A stretch of DNA of 64,000 bases, from assembly GCF_000009365.1 (NCBI RefSeq), contig NC_008260.1:2143501-2207500 (forward strand). Reading direction: 5' to 3'. Source of the stretch: Alcanivorax borkumensis SK2. Its GTDB lineage: Bacteria; Pseudomonadota; Gammaproteobacteria; Pseudomonadales; Alcanivoracaceae. A program made the position numbers and the translations under genes. The notes beneath the pieces are model-generated. The model made no database searches, was not told the origin of the DNA, and saw only the letters and a list, made by a program, of their open reading frames with translations. Numbering within the stretch: the stretch's first letter is position 1; every line of letters starts with the position of its first letter. Shown one piece after another: positions 8,363-15,454 of this stretch.

Positions 8363-9338
8363 GCAAACCCTTAATAAAAGAATATTTTTTTTGGTGACTA
8401 TACATATCGCGAAGATGCTGTGAAGACCTAGTCTCACGATAAAATTCTATATAGTCTTTAGTAAGATCAGATAAATGTATTGATGGATTGTCAGAACAGA
8501 TAACAAACGGAACCTCATTAGCAATAAAGTCAACAACAGGATGTGGCTGACTTTCATTTACTGCACTCGTCAGCTTGTTACTAATGGGACACACCTCTAC
8601 ACATATATCCCTATGCTTTAGCAAATCCATCACCTCAACTGATTTTGATGCAGCAGTTCCATGACCAATTCGATCAGCGCCAAATTCATAAACTGCGCTG
8701 GTTATATTTTCAACTCTTCCGGTTTCACCCGCATGAATGGTCACTTTAAGTTCATATTTATCTTTTGCATGCAAAAAGAGGGAGCCAGTTTCAATTGGAG
8801 ATTCAATATTTTCATTTCCCGCCAAATCAAGCCCAACAACAGTGCTTGGCCTACCTAGATTTTCATACGCACTCAAAAGAGAGCGTAAGTGCTCAGGAGC
8901 GCAATCACCTCTAGAAACTGTCAAAATCAAACCTGCTATAATTTTGTGTTTTTCGCACGCAAGTTCGATTTCAGACACAAGCCAGGACAACGCCCTATCT
9001 ACCGAAATGTTATTTAGCAATGCCAAGTAAATAACACTATTACGAATCTCAACAAATCTAACATTCTGAGATTTCAAATTAAGGAAAGCACTTTCCACTA
9101 TTAAGCCTAGACAGGCCCTACTTCTAGGCACAAGCCGTAACACCTGCCAAGGTTTCAAGTATGAAGCTAGGGAGTCAGTGGGTTGCAAGATATTCAAATC
9201 TCTTTCTAGATCAAATCCAGATGGCAAATCAGATTTGTTTTCCTCCAACAATTCTCGAACAACATCAGTACTGACCAATCCATTTAAATGAACGTGAAGC
9301 TCACCTTTATTCAATAGCTTTATTTCATTTTCATTCAT
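8352..9338 (-). CDS. komA: Adenosine-deaminase-family protein (KomA-like), first gene of Kongming-type operon
   Basis: A 328-residue metal-dependent deaminase of the ADA/ADAL superfamily. The zinc ligands and catalytic residues are in place: H15 and H17 in ELHVHLNG, H202 and E205 in HAGE, H226 in RIGHG and D283 in SDNP. Asn19 replaces the Asp that binds the 5'-hydroxyl of adenosine in true adenosine deaminases; ADAL enzymes, which act on AMP-type nucleotides, also have Asn there. Asn284 replaces the second Asp of the usual DD pair. In Kongming, KomA turns dAMP into dIMP. I chose the ATG at 9338 over a TTG two codons earlier. Simple nucleoside salvage is the alternative. Confidence 0.85.
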   Translation of the reverse strand: MNENEIKLLNKGELHVHLNGLVSTDVVRELLEENKSDLPSGFDLERDLNILQPTDSLASYLKPWQVLRLVPRSRACLGLIVESAFLNLKSQNVRFVEIRNSVIYLALLNNISVDRALSWLVSEIELACEKHKIIAGLILTVSRGDCAPEHLRSLLSAYENLGRPSTVVGLDLAGNENIESPIETGSLFLHAKDKYELKVTIHAGETGRVENITSAVYEFGADRIGHGTAASKSVEVMDLLKHRDICVEVCPISNKLTSAVNESQPHPVVDFIANEVPFVICSDNPSIHLSDLTKDYIEFYRETRSSQHLRDMYSHQKKYSFIKGLHGN

Positions 9339-9353
9339 CAACAATCACTTGGC

Positions 9354-9359
9354 ATTATA
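9354..9359 (-). promoter_or_regulatory. Candidate -10 box of the komABC operon
   Basis: A perfect TATAAT on the minus strand lies 15 bases before the komA ATG. No convincing -35 is seen at 17 or 18 bases from it. If used, the leader would be under 10 bases long, close to leaderless. Confidence 0.35.
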
Positions 9360-9386
9360 TTTTTTAGAAAATCTAACGAAAGCCAT

Positions 9387-9457
9387 GGGGTCAGGTCTTG
9401 AATCGTGTATCAGTGGTCATCCGGGTGTACCGGCATGCACGATGCAAGACCTACCCC
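9387..9457 (+). repeat. REP-like palindromic element, copy 1
   Basis: An imperfect inverted repeat. The left arm starts GGGGTCAGGTCTTGAATCG and the right arm ends GATGCAAGACCTACCCC, so the two arms can fold into one long hairpin. The same element recurs at 10804-10876 with few differences. Such GGGGTCAGGTCTTG palindromes resemble the substrates of REP-associated tyrosine transposases (Y1_Tnp/RAYT), none of which lies in this window. Confidence 0.7.
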
Positions 9458-9489
9458 CTGGCCCCGCGTACATCCCTATTCTTATGTAT

Positions 9490-9564
9490 GACTAACGCCC
9501 CTATGCAGCGGCTCGTGTAGCGAGTCCTGTGCCTATAAGCGCGAACGGCCATGCATTGTTAGAT
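9490..9564 (-). repeat. attC recombination site of an integron cassette
   Basis: Read on the minus strand, this 75-base site has R'' ATCTAAC (matches RYYYAAC) at its start, an imperfect palindrome with TGCATGGCCG facing CGGC/GCTGCA, a central hairpin CTCGCTACACGAG, and the end GGGGCGTTAGTC. The stop codon TAA of the cassette gene lies inside R'', as is typical. The cassette's own left end supplies TTAGAT, so the excised circle would have R' GTTAGAT, the exact 7-base complement of R''. Confidence 0.72.
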
Positions 9565-9955
9565 CCAGCCACCATATCTCCGCTGACACTCTTTACACCA
9601 TTTCGTGAGATCGCCCGGACGCTTACGGCTATCGGAGAATTCATAATACGGTTTTACCTGACCGCATTGCTCACACATATCTGTATCAACCTGGGTGATT
9701 CGTACTGAATTTCGCTCCTCCTGCCTATCAATCTGGTCCTCTAGAAGCGGGATAATTTCACAAGACCACTTACCACGCTCACAGTACTTAATACCCAAAG
9801 AAGAAACTTCCCACCGAGGCTGAGGATTCACAACCTTATTAAGAAGGCCAGCCATATTAAGCAAGTTATTTATTCTTTGAGTTGGCACACTCAAATGTTC
9901 TGATAATTCTTCTATAGACAAGTGCACTAGCAGCACCCCCTATATTTATATCTAA
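9496..9955 (-). mobile_element. Single integron gene cassette (about 460 bp)
   Basis: The cassette runs on the minus strand from a G/TTAGAT junction at 9956/9955, through a short leader with AGGGGG and one gene, to its attC and a G/TTAGTC junction at 9496/9495. Joining the outside flanks restores one GTTAGTC sequence, as expected for insertion into a single site by an integron integrase. There is no intI gene, no neighbouring attC and no attI, so it looks like a lone cassette at a secondary site or the remains of an array. Confidence 0.68.
9559..9927 (-). CDS. Cassette-borne zinc-ribbon protein, unknown
   Basis: A 122-residue protein. Residues 1-45 look like a small helix-turn-helix (IEELSEHLSVPTQRINNLLNMAGL), and the C-terminus has two CXXC pairs (CEQCGQ and CKECQRR) about 26 residues apart with PYYEF between them, a zinc ribbon or treble clef of the kind seen in HNH-type and DNA-binding proteins. 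No HNH catalytic residues follow. I chose the GTG at 9927 because AGGGGG lies 8 bases upstream; an in-frame GTG at 9936 touches that site. Its stop sits inside the attC. Probably DNA or RNA binding; the function is unknown. Confidence 0.7.
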   Translation of the reverse strand: MHLSIEELSEHLSVPTQRINNLLNMAGLLNKVVNPQPRWEVSSLGIKYCERGKWSCEIIPLLEDQIDRQEERNSVRITQVDTDMCEQCGQVKPYYEFSDSRKRPGDLTKWCKECQRRYGGWI

Positions 9956-10311
9956 CAGTTAATTTAATTGGAGATACGATATAACACTTTGCTGTATACC
10001 CCTGATATAGCCCCGCCCAAGAGTTCCAAAAAATTCATCTGATCAGTGGCTCACTCCACAGATAAAAACCCCTCTCAACAGGCCTTTCTTGCGTCCACCT
10101 TCGAGAAAAACCACTTTATCTCAGACGCTTACAAATTTCTGTAAGCCATATCTTACATATTCAACTTACGCGCTGGTGAAAAACGGCCCAGGAACATGTA
10201 GTTGCAATCAAAAATCACGTTGCCTACATCACAGCCGCTTAGACAGTAAGTGCTCTTTACAGCAAATCTAAATACGGTAACTTACTGTTTCGTAAAGACA
10301 GGACAATTTCT

Positions 10312-10360
10312 GGCAAGGCGAATTCGCCCTCATAGTGCTAGGGCCGGCGATTCAATACCA
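10312..10360 (+). pseudogene. Decayed tRNA-Met copy
   Basis: The stretch begins GGCAAGG and ends ATACCA like the intact tRNA at 5718. Between these it keeps CTCATAGTGCTAGGGCCGGCGATTCAA, which aligns with the anticodon loop, variable region and T arm of that tRNA (CTCATAATGCTGGGGTCGGCGGTTCAA). The D arm and most of the T stem are missing, so it cannot fold as a tRNA. Like the real tRNA it is followed at once by an A tract and a terminator. Confidence 0.65.
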
Positions 10361-10396
10361 AAAAAAAAGGGCCTGACGGCAAGGTCAGGCCCTTTT
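10361..10396 (+). terminator. Terminator after the decayed tRNA
   Basis: A perfect nine-base-pair hairpin (GGGCCTGAC, loop GGCAAG, GTCAGGCCC) with an A tract before it and TTTT after. It stands in the same place relative to the tRNA remnant as the terminator of the intact tRNA. Confidence 0.88.
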
Positions 10397-10612
10397 GGGT
10401 TCTAGAGCAACGGCACGATTGGCATTGCAGGCTAATGGTGCTGCCTCACCATTTCCTCTTTGGTTTGGTAACGATGGGCGGACACACCGCAATCAAAAAA
10501 AAGCACCTTTTACCCTACTTCTTGCTCGGCAAAAGGCGCTCTTCATTGTTGCTAATAACTATCCTCAATTTATTACAGGGGAAAGGTCATCAGTGGCGGC
10601 GTTTAGCTTAAA

Positions 10613-10650
10613 GACAGGATGATCGACGCTTCGCGCCGATCTCCTGTTTT
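10613..10650 (-). terminator. Hairpin terminator at the end of the surface-protein fragment
   Basis: GACAGGATGATCGACG pairs imperfectly with CGCCGATCTCCTGTTTT around a TTCG-containing loop. It lies 12 bases past the stop of the minus-strand gene fragment at 10662 and probably terminated the lost gene. Confidence 0.65.
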
Positions 10651-10661
10651 AGGTTGGGCTA

Positions 10662-10800
10662 TCAGTCCGTTACGAGGTAGACATTCATCTGCTCCGACAC
10701 ATTTAACGTAGCACCATCAACCGCGCTGGTATAAACCGTGTAACCACCGCTGCTGCCAGTATCCGTCCAGCTGTCACTAATATAAACGTCATCGCTAGGT
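10662..10800 (-). pseudogene. 3' fragment of a surface-protein or adhesin gene
   Basis: The minus-strand frame is open from 10800 to a TGA at 10662 and encodes about 45 residues, including SDSWTDTGSSGGYTVYTS and LNVSEQMNVYLVTD at the end. The Asp/Ser/Thr/Gly-rich composition and the C-terminal beta-strand style suggest the last repeat of a secreted or type I-exported adhesin. The frame is cut at its 5' side where the REP-like element at 10804 begins; nothing continuous is seen beyond it. The name is an inference from composition only. Confidence 0.5.
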
Positions 10801-10803
10801 CAT

Positions 10804-10876
10804 GGGGTCAGGTCTTGAATCGTGCATCAGTGATCATCCGGTTGTACGGGGCATGCACGATGCAAGATCTGACCCC
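10804..10876 (+). repeat. REP-like palindromic element, copy 2
   Basis: Same palindrome as at 9387-9457: left arm GGGGTCAGGTCTTGAATCG, right arm ATGCACGATGCAAGATCTGACCCC in part. The arms pair better here than in copy 1. It sits exactly at the break of the surface-protein fragment, so its insertion, or a deletion between copies, may have truncated that gene. Confidence 0.7.
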
Positions 10877-11510
10877 GGACCCACACGATCATCGATAGCA
10901 TTCTTTGCCCCAGGCAAAGTGCGGTTCTATCGCTGGCATACCTCTCATTTAGAATGCTCTGCTCCCTTTCCCGGCGGTCGCAGCGGCACTCCAGACCCTG
11001 AATAGGGCGCTGTTGCGGGTAAGCGCTTGCCTGTGGGAATGCCCCGCTGACGTTCAGCTTCAAGCTGCTTGATCCAGCACGAAGCTGTCAGCTTCCTATT
11101 TGAACTCAAGTGTTAAAGGGACGCCGTTGTCTGGTCATCTGACACCTCGCTTAGAGTGATAACGTACCACCCCCGTTGGTGTCCGGAATCAAACAACTTC
11201 CCTACAATTCACCACGGGGACATTAGTGTGGGCACGCACGGACACACTAATTGCGTGCTCTCTCTAAAAATCAAAAACCTGGAATTCGAAAATCGACAAA
11301 ATTGACAGGCATCGCCCATGAAACCAAGGGGGCAACTTGAATAGAGTAAAGCCGCTGGCGACCTTGAAGTATTAATCAAATATACGCTAAAGCCGGCCAC
11401 TGGCGGAGCTGGTCTCTATTGGCTACTCGAGGGATTAGTAAAGCGTCACGGTTCTACACGAGAAAAATACGCACCGCCTCGCTGGGTCGAAAAGTTGGCG
11501 GCATTTATAT

Positions 11511-12173
11511 TTACAAGTGCCCTGTCTTTACGTAAATCAATGCACCATCTTCTTTGGTGAAGGGGCTGTGCCGACTTTGATGAGGGCTACGTAGCCATGA
11601 GCCTTTAGCGTAGCTACCATACTCATCATGGAAGGTACCCCCTAATACAAAAATTTCTTCTCCACCCCAATGCTGATGAGCAGTAAATTGAGTGTTTGGC
11701 GCCCACTTCACCAGAGCTACGTGTTCACTTTCAAACTCATGCAGTGGCATCACTTTTAGGCCACCGACTAGCCCCTGACGCCATGGTTGTGCTTGGGTAT
11801 CGATGACCTTTTGCTCTGTATCTTTTTCGTCGAACTGCTGTAATTTAACGAAAATAGTCGCCCCCTCCTTACCGATTTTAGGTGTGTGTGATGTACCAAT
11901 AGGGTTGCGTACATAACTGCCTTTGCCATAGCGTTGATACTCATCAGAAAACACGCCTTCAAGCACAAAAAACTCTTCTCCACCGGAATGAATATGTGGC
12001 GAGAACTCACTAAAAGGCTCATAGCGAACAAGCGAGGTGGCACGTGCAGTTTCACCCCCCACCCTATCGAGCATCATTCGTTGCACACCCGGCATCGGCG
12101 ATTCCACCCAGTGATAGTCATCCGGTTGAATCACGATGCGTTGTGAAAAGTCTGCATTTATTCGTATCGTCAT
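11511..12173 (-). CDS. Double-cupin ChrR-like protein
   Basis: A 220-residue protein with two cupin halves (residues about 35-110 and 140-215). Each has the metal motif: SPHIHSGGEEFFVLEG with a later TSHTP, and TAHQHWGGEEIFVLGG with a later SRHSP. This is the layout of the cupin domain of anti-sigma factor ChrR, but the N-terminal zinc anti-sigma domain is absent and no sigma factor gene is adjacent. It is likely a metal-binding dioxygenase-type or sensor protein. It lies at the island edge, and its composition is between island and core. Confidence 0.8.
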   Translation of the reverse strand: MTIRINADFSQRIVIQPDDYHWVESPMPGVQRMMLDRVGGETARATSLVRYEPFSEFSPHIHSGGEEFFVLEGVFSDEYQRYGKGSYVRNPIGTSHTPKIGKEGATIFVKLQQFDEKDTEQKVIDTQAQPWRQGLVGGLKVMPLHEFESEHVALVKWAPNTQFTAHQHWGGEEIFVLGGTFHDEYGSYAKGSWLRSPHQSRHSPFTKEDGALIYVKTGHL

Positions 12174-12572
12174 GTTAAGCGCCTAACAAAAATTTAGTCC
12201 CTACCTGCCATTACGCCCCATCTACACTCCCCAATAGCACCAGTGAGCCCGCTGGATCCAGGAGTTAAGAGAAACACGATACTGCTCGCAATGTCATTCG
12301 ATCACCCATCTACCAATCGGATGAAAATCAGTAAATCCTACCAAGGCATCATCCACTTTCGCAGTGGTCAATGGATGTTTCATACAGGGGCGTTTCTACC
12401 ACCGCAAGAAAGACTGCATTAACGCTAATATTGTTCTGCCAGCTCTATTGCCATGGATTACGTTAAAGGCAGGCACAATCGACGCTTCCATGTGGACTCG
12501 CGATGAACTCATACAAAGGGCCACACGGCCCTTTCTTGAAGCCCTCCCTCCGTCATTTCCTCACTGGGCAAT
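12174..12572. other. Intergenic region, no gene seen
   Basis: About 400 bases between the cupin gene and the TPM operon. One plus-strand frame of 75 codons has no ribosome binding site, an atypical composition and no family resemblance. I see no repeat, RNA gene or clear terminator. It marks the return from the island to the core chromosome. Confidence 0.4.
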
Positions 12573-13184
12573 TCAAAGAATCACAAGATGATTAGGCAGT
12601 TCGTTTTTCTGCTCGGTGGCGGGCACGTGGTTGGCTAGCTTGTCGCCGCAGGCAGCCACGCATTCTTGGAAGCCCTCTGCCACCTCACCGTTTTTCAGCT
12701 TTGCAATAAAGGCATCCACCATGCTTTGCCATTCACTGTCTGGCACATGCTGGGCGATACCCTGATCGGCCAAAATTTCCACATAGTGCTCGGCTTCGCT
12801 AACAAAAATCAGCACGCCGGTTGCGCCTTTGGTGCGATGAAGCCCCTGTTGCAGAAACGACTGGCGCGCCAGCCCAGCCGCGCGGGTTTGCTGTAACCGC
12901 CGTGGCACCAGGCGAAACTGGATCGGTTTCAGCCGAAACAGCACCGCGAGCGCCAACAACACCCCCCACTGCAGCAGCAAGGCTTCAAGCGGGGTAAGCC
13001 ACACCGGCAGGAAAAGCAGTAACGCCGGCACTAACAGCGATAACAGCGCAGCCCACATGACTGTCACATAACGGTAGTCGTCCGCCTGACGCGCCAGCAC
13101 GGTCACCATTTCCGCATCGGTACGCGCTTCCTGTTCGCTGATGACGCGGGCCAAAGCGCTCTGAGCATCGTGATCCAGCAACAT
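12573..13184 (-). CDS. TPM-domain membrane protein
   Basis: A 203-residue protein of the TPM (DUF477) family. Two adjacent membrane segments lie at about residues 40-85, and the TPM-like part follows, with KGATGVLIFVSEAEHYVEILAD near the middle. It is the third gene of the lemA-ygcG-TPM unit; its ATG shares one base with the stop of the upstream gene (TAATG), with GGAGG upstream. TPM proteins are thought to act in membrane-protein or photosystem repair in other organisms; the bacterial role is unclear. Confidence 0.82.
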   Translation of the reverse strand: MLLDHDAQSALARVISEQEARTDAEMVTVLARQADDYRYVTVMWAALLSLLVPALLLFLPVWLTPLEALLLQWGVLLALAVLFRLKPIQFRLVPRRLQQTRAAGLARQSFLQQGLHRTKGATGVLIFVSEAEHYVEILADQGIAQHVPDSEWQSMVDAFIAKLKNGEVAEGFQECVAACGDKLANHVPATEQKNELPNHLVIL

Positions 13185-13897
13185 TACCAACCTCCCGAGG
13201 CGCCACCGCCTCCAAAACCACCACCGCCGCCGCCGAAGCCGCCGCCACCGAATCCACCACCGCCGCCAAAGCCGCCCATGGGCACCGGCAGGAACATGCC
13301 GCCACGGCGGCCACCCCGGCCTCCGCCACCCCCAAAGGACAATAGGAAAGTGACCACTACCATGCCGATCAGCATCAGCAAAGCCTTGAGGCCGCTGGGT
13401 TTGTCGCGGGGTTGGCGCTCGCCTTGATATTCACCCTGAATGGCGGCTTGGATGCTCGTCACCCCAGCCTGAATGCCGCCATAAAACTGACCTTGGCGGA
13501 ACGCGGGCAAAATTTCCTGCTGGATGATCACACTGGACAGGGCATCAGTGAGCACGCCTTCCAAACCATAGCCCACCTCAATGCGTACCTTGCGATCATT
13601 GGGCGCCACGATCAGCAGCACGCCATTATTATTTTCTTTGCTGCCAATGCCCCACTCACGGCCCAATTGATAGCCATAATCGGCGATGTCATAGCCCTGC
13701 AAATCGGACAGGGTAACTACCACCAGCTGGTTAGACGTATTTTGCTCCGCCGCCGCCAGCGCCTGGGTAAGGCTCTGAGTTTGAGCGGGGGTCAGCAACC
13801 CCGCTTCGTCCACCACCCGTCCAGACAGCGCCGGAAATTCCGGCGCCGCCCACAACGAGGTGCTAAGCAATAGAGCGATCAGTGCGAAATAGCGCAT
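13184..13897 (-). CDS. YgcG-type TPM-domain protein with Gly-rich tail
   Basis: A 237-residue protein with a signal peptide (residues 1-18), a TPM domain (about 25-145, with VVDEAGLLTPAQ, NQLVVVTL and VRIEVGYGLEGVL), one membrane segment near 170-187, and a C-terminal tail that is almost all Gly and Phe repeats ending in Trp. This is the standard YgcG layout. The start overlaps the lemA stop by one base (TGATG). The long Pro-rich frame seen opposite the tail is only its complement. Confidence 0.9.
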   Translation of the reverse strand: MRYFALIALLLSTSLWAAPEFPALSGRVVDEAGLLTPAQTQSLTQALAAAEQNTSNQLVVVTLSDLQGYDIADYGYQLGREWGIGSKENNNGVLLIVAPNDRKVRIEVGYGLEGVLTDALSSVIIQQEILPAFRQGQFYGGIQAGVTSIQAAIQGEYQGERQPRDKPSGLKALLMLIGMVVVTFLLSFGGGGGRGGRRGGMFLPVPMGGFGGGGGFGGGGFGGGGGGFGGGGASGGW

Positions 13898-14526
13898 CAG
13901 TTAAAGTTCACGCTGGGGGCCTGGTCCGCATTTTCAGCCGTGGCTTCATAGGTTTCGCGGGTTTCCATGTCACTGTACAAAAAGCTGTGCCAGAGACGAC
14001 CGGGAAAGGTACGAATCTCGGTGTTATACCGTTGCACGGCCGCAATGTAATCCCGGCGTGCCACGCTGATGCGGTTTTCCGTGCCCTCCAGTTGCGATTG
14101 CAGGGCCAAAAAATTCTGATTAGCCTTCAGATCTGGATAGCGCTCGGCCACCACCATCAAACGCTGCAAAGCAGAACCAAGCTGGCGCTGAGCCTGTTCG
14201 AACTGCTTTAGCTTTTCTGGATTGTTAAGCATGTTGCCATCCACCTGAATGGAGCCCACCTTAGCTCGGGCTTGGGTAACATCCACCAACACTTCTTTCT
14301 CGTGGCTAGCATAGCCTTTAACCGTATTCACCAAGTTGGGTATCAAGTCGGCGCGGCGCTGATATTGGTTTTCTACCTGTGACCAAGCGGCTTTCACCTG
14401 CTCGTCATAGGTCGGGATATTGTTAATACCACAACCACTTAACCAGCCTACTAGCAAGACCAGCAAAGCACTGCGCCAAAAAGTATTCAGGCGCGGCATT
14501 GACCTGGCGCTCAGCGTATTTGTCAT
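13897..14526 (-). CDS. LemA-family lipoprotein
   Basis: A 209-residue LemA protein. The N-terminal hydrophobic segment ends in a lipobox (LSGC), which points to a lipoprotein. The mature part is a helical bundle with the family motif RADLIPNLVNTVKGYASHEKE, then AERYPDLKANQNF and LEGTENRISVARRDY. I chose the ATG at 14526, with GGAG 9 bases upstream; an ATG six codons earlier (14544) is possible. First gene of the lemA-ygcG-TPM unit. A second LemA gene, paired with an M48 peptidase, lies at 41186. Confidence 0.88.
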   Translation of the reverse strand: MTNTLSARSMPRLNTFWRSALLVLLVGWLSGCGINNIPTYDEQVKAAWSQVENQYQRRADLIPNLVNTVKGYASHEKEVLVDVTQARAKVGSIQVDGNMLNNPEKLKQFEQAQRQLGSALQRLMVVAERYPDLKANQNFLALQSQLEGTENRISVARRDYIAAVQRYNTEIRTFPGRLWHSFLYSDMETRETYEATAENADQAPSVNFN

Positions 14527-14553
14527 CGATCGTTTCTCCATCATGATGTTTGA

Positions 14554-14877
14554 TTATTCCAAATGCCTGACTGACTCAGTTAGTGACTCAATCCAGACAG
14601 ACAGCGGTCGCTGCCGTTTTTCCATTTCCAGCGCCACCAGCAGGAGCTGCTTGTCGCGGCGGCTTAAACGCTTAATGCGAGCCTCCAACTGGCTGGCAGA
14701 AGCTCTATCGCCCGCCGGCAGCAATAATACCGGGCGTACTGGACGGCGAGCCCGCGTATAACGTGCGCCTTTCAGGCTAGTGTTATGTTCATGAACCCGA
14801 CGCGCCGGCTCCGTGCTGATACCGGTATACAGCGACCGATCCGCACACTCCAGCATATATAGCCACCACTGTTGCAT
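14554..14877 (-). CDS. GIY-YIG nuclease-superfamily protein (UPF0213/YhbQ type)
   Basis: A 107-residue single-domain GIY-YIG protein. The motif appears as LYMLECADRSLYTGIS, followed by a conserved Arg in RRVHEHN and the basic segment KGARYTRARRPV. Family members are small DNA nucleases or nuclease-like proteins. I start at the ATG at 14877, where family homology begins; the longer frame adds a Cys-rich stretch that is unlikely. It is separate from the lemA unit downstream. Confidence 0.88.
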   Translation of the reverse strand: MQQWWLYMLECADRSLYTGISTEPARRVHEHNTSLKGARYTRARRPVRPVLLLPAGDRASASQLEARIKRLSRRDKQLLLVALEMEKRQRPLSVWIESLTESVRHLE

Positions 14878-14975
14878 GGTTTTACACCCACCCCTGCGTT
14901 GACTGCTATGATGCCAGAGACACTTCGCGCACTTAAGCGCCATTACAACAAACCTCAAACGACAAGGATGCAAGT

Positions 14976-15371
14976 ATGGTTACCTATCTCTATTGGTTCC
15001 TGGTAGCAGCACTAGTCATTGGTGCACTATTTGGTGTTGGCGTACGGTTAGGCAAATGGAAGCCTGCCGTGATTATCGCTGTGATTATCTGGCTCACCGC
15101 TACCATCGCCTATTATTTCTGGTTACAGCAGGTGTTTGTGAAGCGCTTTGGCGGCACCATGCATATTTCCGTGCCAGAAGAGCAGTACCATCTAAATGCC
15201 ACGTGGAAAGATGACAACCTGTGGATTGAAAACTACGACCCGGAAACCAACCAATGCATTTTCCGCGAATATTCCCGCGGCAATATGCTAGAAGGTAAGG
15301 TGGTCATTAAGAACTGTAACCCGCTGCAAAGCACCGGTATGGTTCTGCCCAAAGATTCCGCCGCCCAGTAA
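14976..15371 (+). CDS. Small inner-membrane protein, unknown
   Basis: A 131-residue protein with two membrane segments (about residues 5-25 and 29-50) and a soluble C-terminal part of 75 residues that probably faces the periplasm. The latter has two cysteines (NQCIF and IKNCN) that could form a disulfide. AAGGATG is just upstream of the ATG. I do not recognise the family. Confidence 0.7.
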   Translation: MVTYLYWFLVAALVIGALFGVGVRLGKWKPAVIIAVIIWLTATIAYYFWLQQVFVKRFGGTMHISVPEEQYHLNATWKDDNLWIENYDPETNQCIFREYSRGNMLEGKVVIKNCNPLQSTGMVLPKDSAAQ

Positions 15372-15454
15372 TACCCCCAACTCTCTAACAGCCTGATTGT
15401 CAGCTCTGCATGGGCTGCCTTCAGGCCCTGTTTCAACCTGGCATAGGAAGAACG

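Larger units (their letters stand above)
9957..11510. other. Gene-poor decayed region of the island
   Basis: About 1.5 kb without an intact gene. It contains, in order, a decayed tRNA-Met copy with terminator, a second hairpin terminator, the 3' fragment of a surface-protein gene, a REP-like palindrome, and a perfect 9-base inverted repeat at 11222-11230/11243-11251 (ATTAGTGTG/CACACTAAT, 12-base loop). A plus-strand frame at about 11360-11550 (containing KPATGGAGLYWLLEG and YAPPRWVEKLAAF) has no start and runs into the cupin gene; it may be a remnant. The mix suggests repeated insertion and loss. Confidence 0.5.

Noticed and set aside
7020..9338. RADAR defence system, because of the adenosine deaminase
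   Set aside because: RADAR needs the RdrA ATPase and a much larger RdrB deaminase. Here the partners are HAM1 and SIR2.
7020..9338. Ordinary purine salvage operon
   Set aside because: Salvage would not need a SIR2 NADase, and the HAM1 protein has lost a catalytic Asp. It stays as the null alternative for the deaminase alone.
12364..12591. A 75-codon plus-strand frame
   Set aside because: It has no ribosome binding site and no similarity I can see, and it runs into the end of the convergent TPM gene.
13170..13427. A Pro-rich plus-strand frame
   Set aside because: It is the complement of the Gly-rich tail of the YgcG-type protein.
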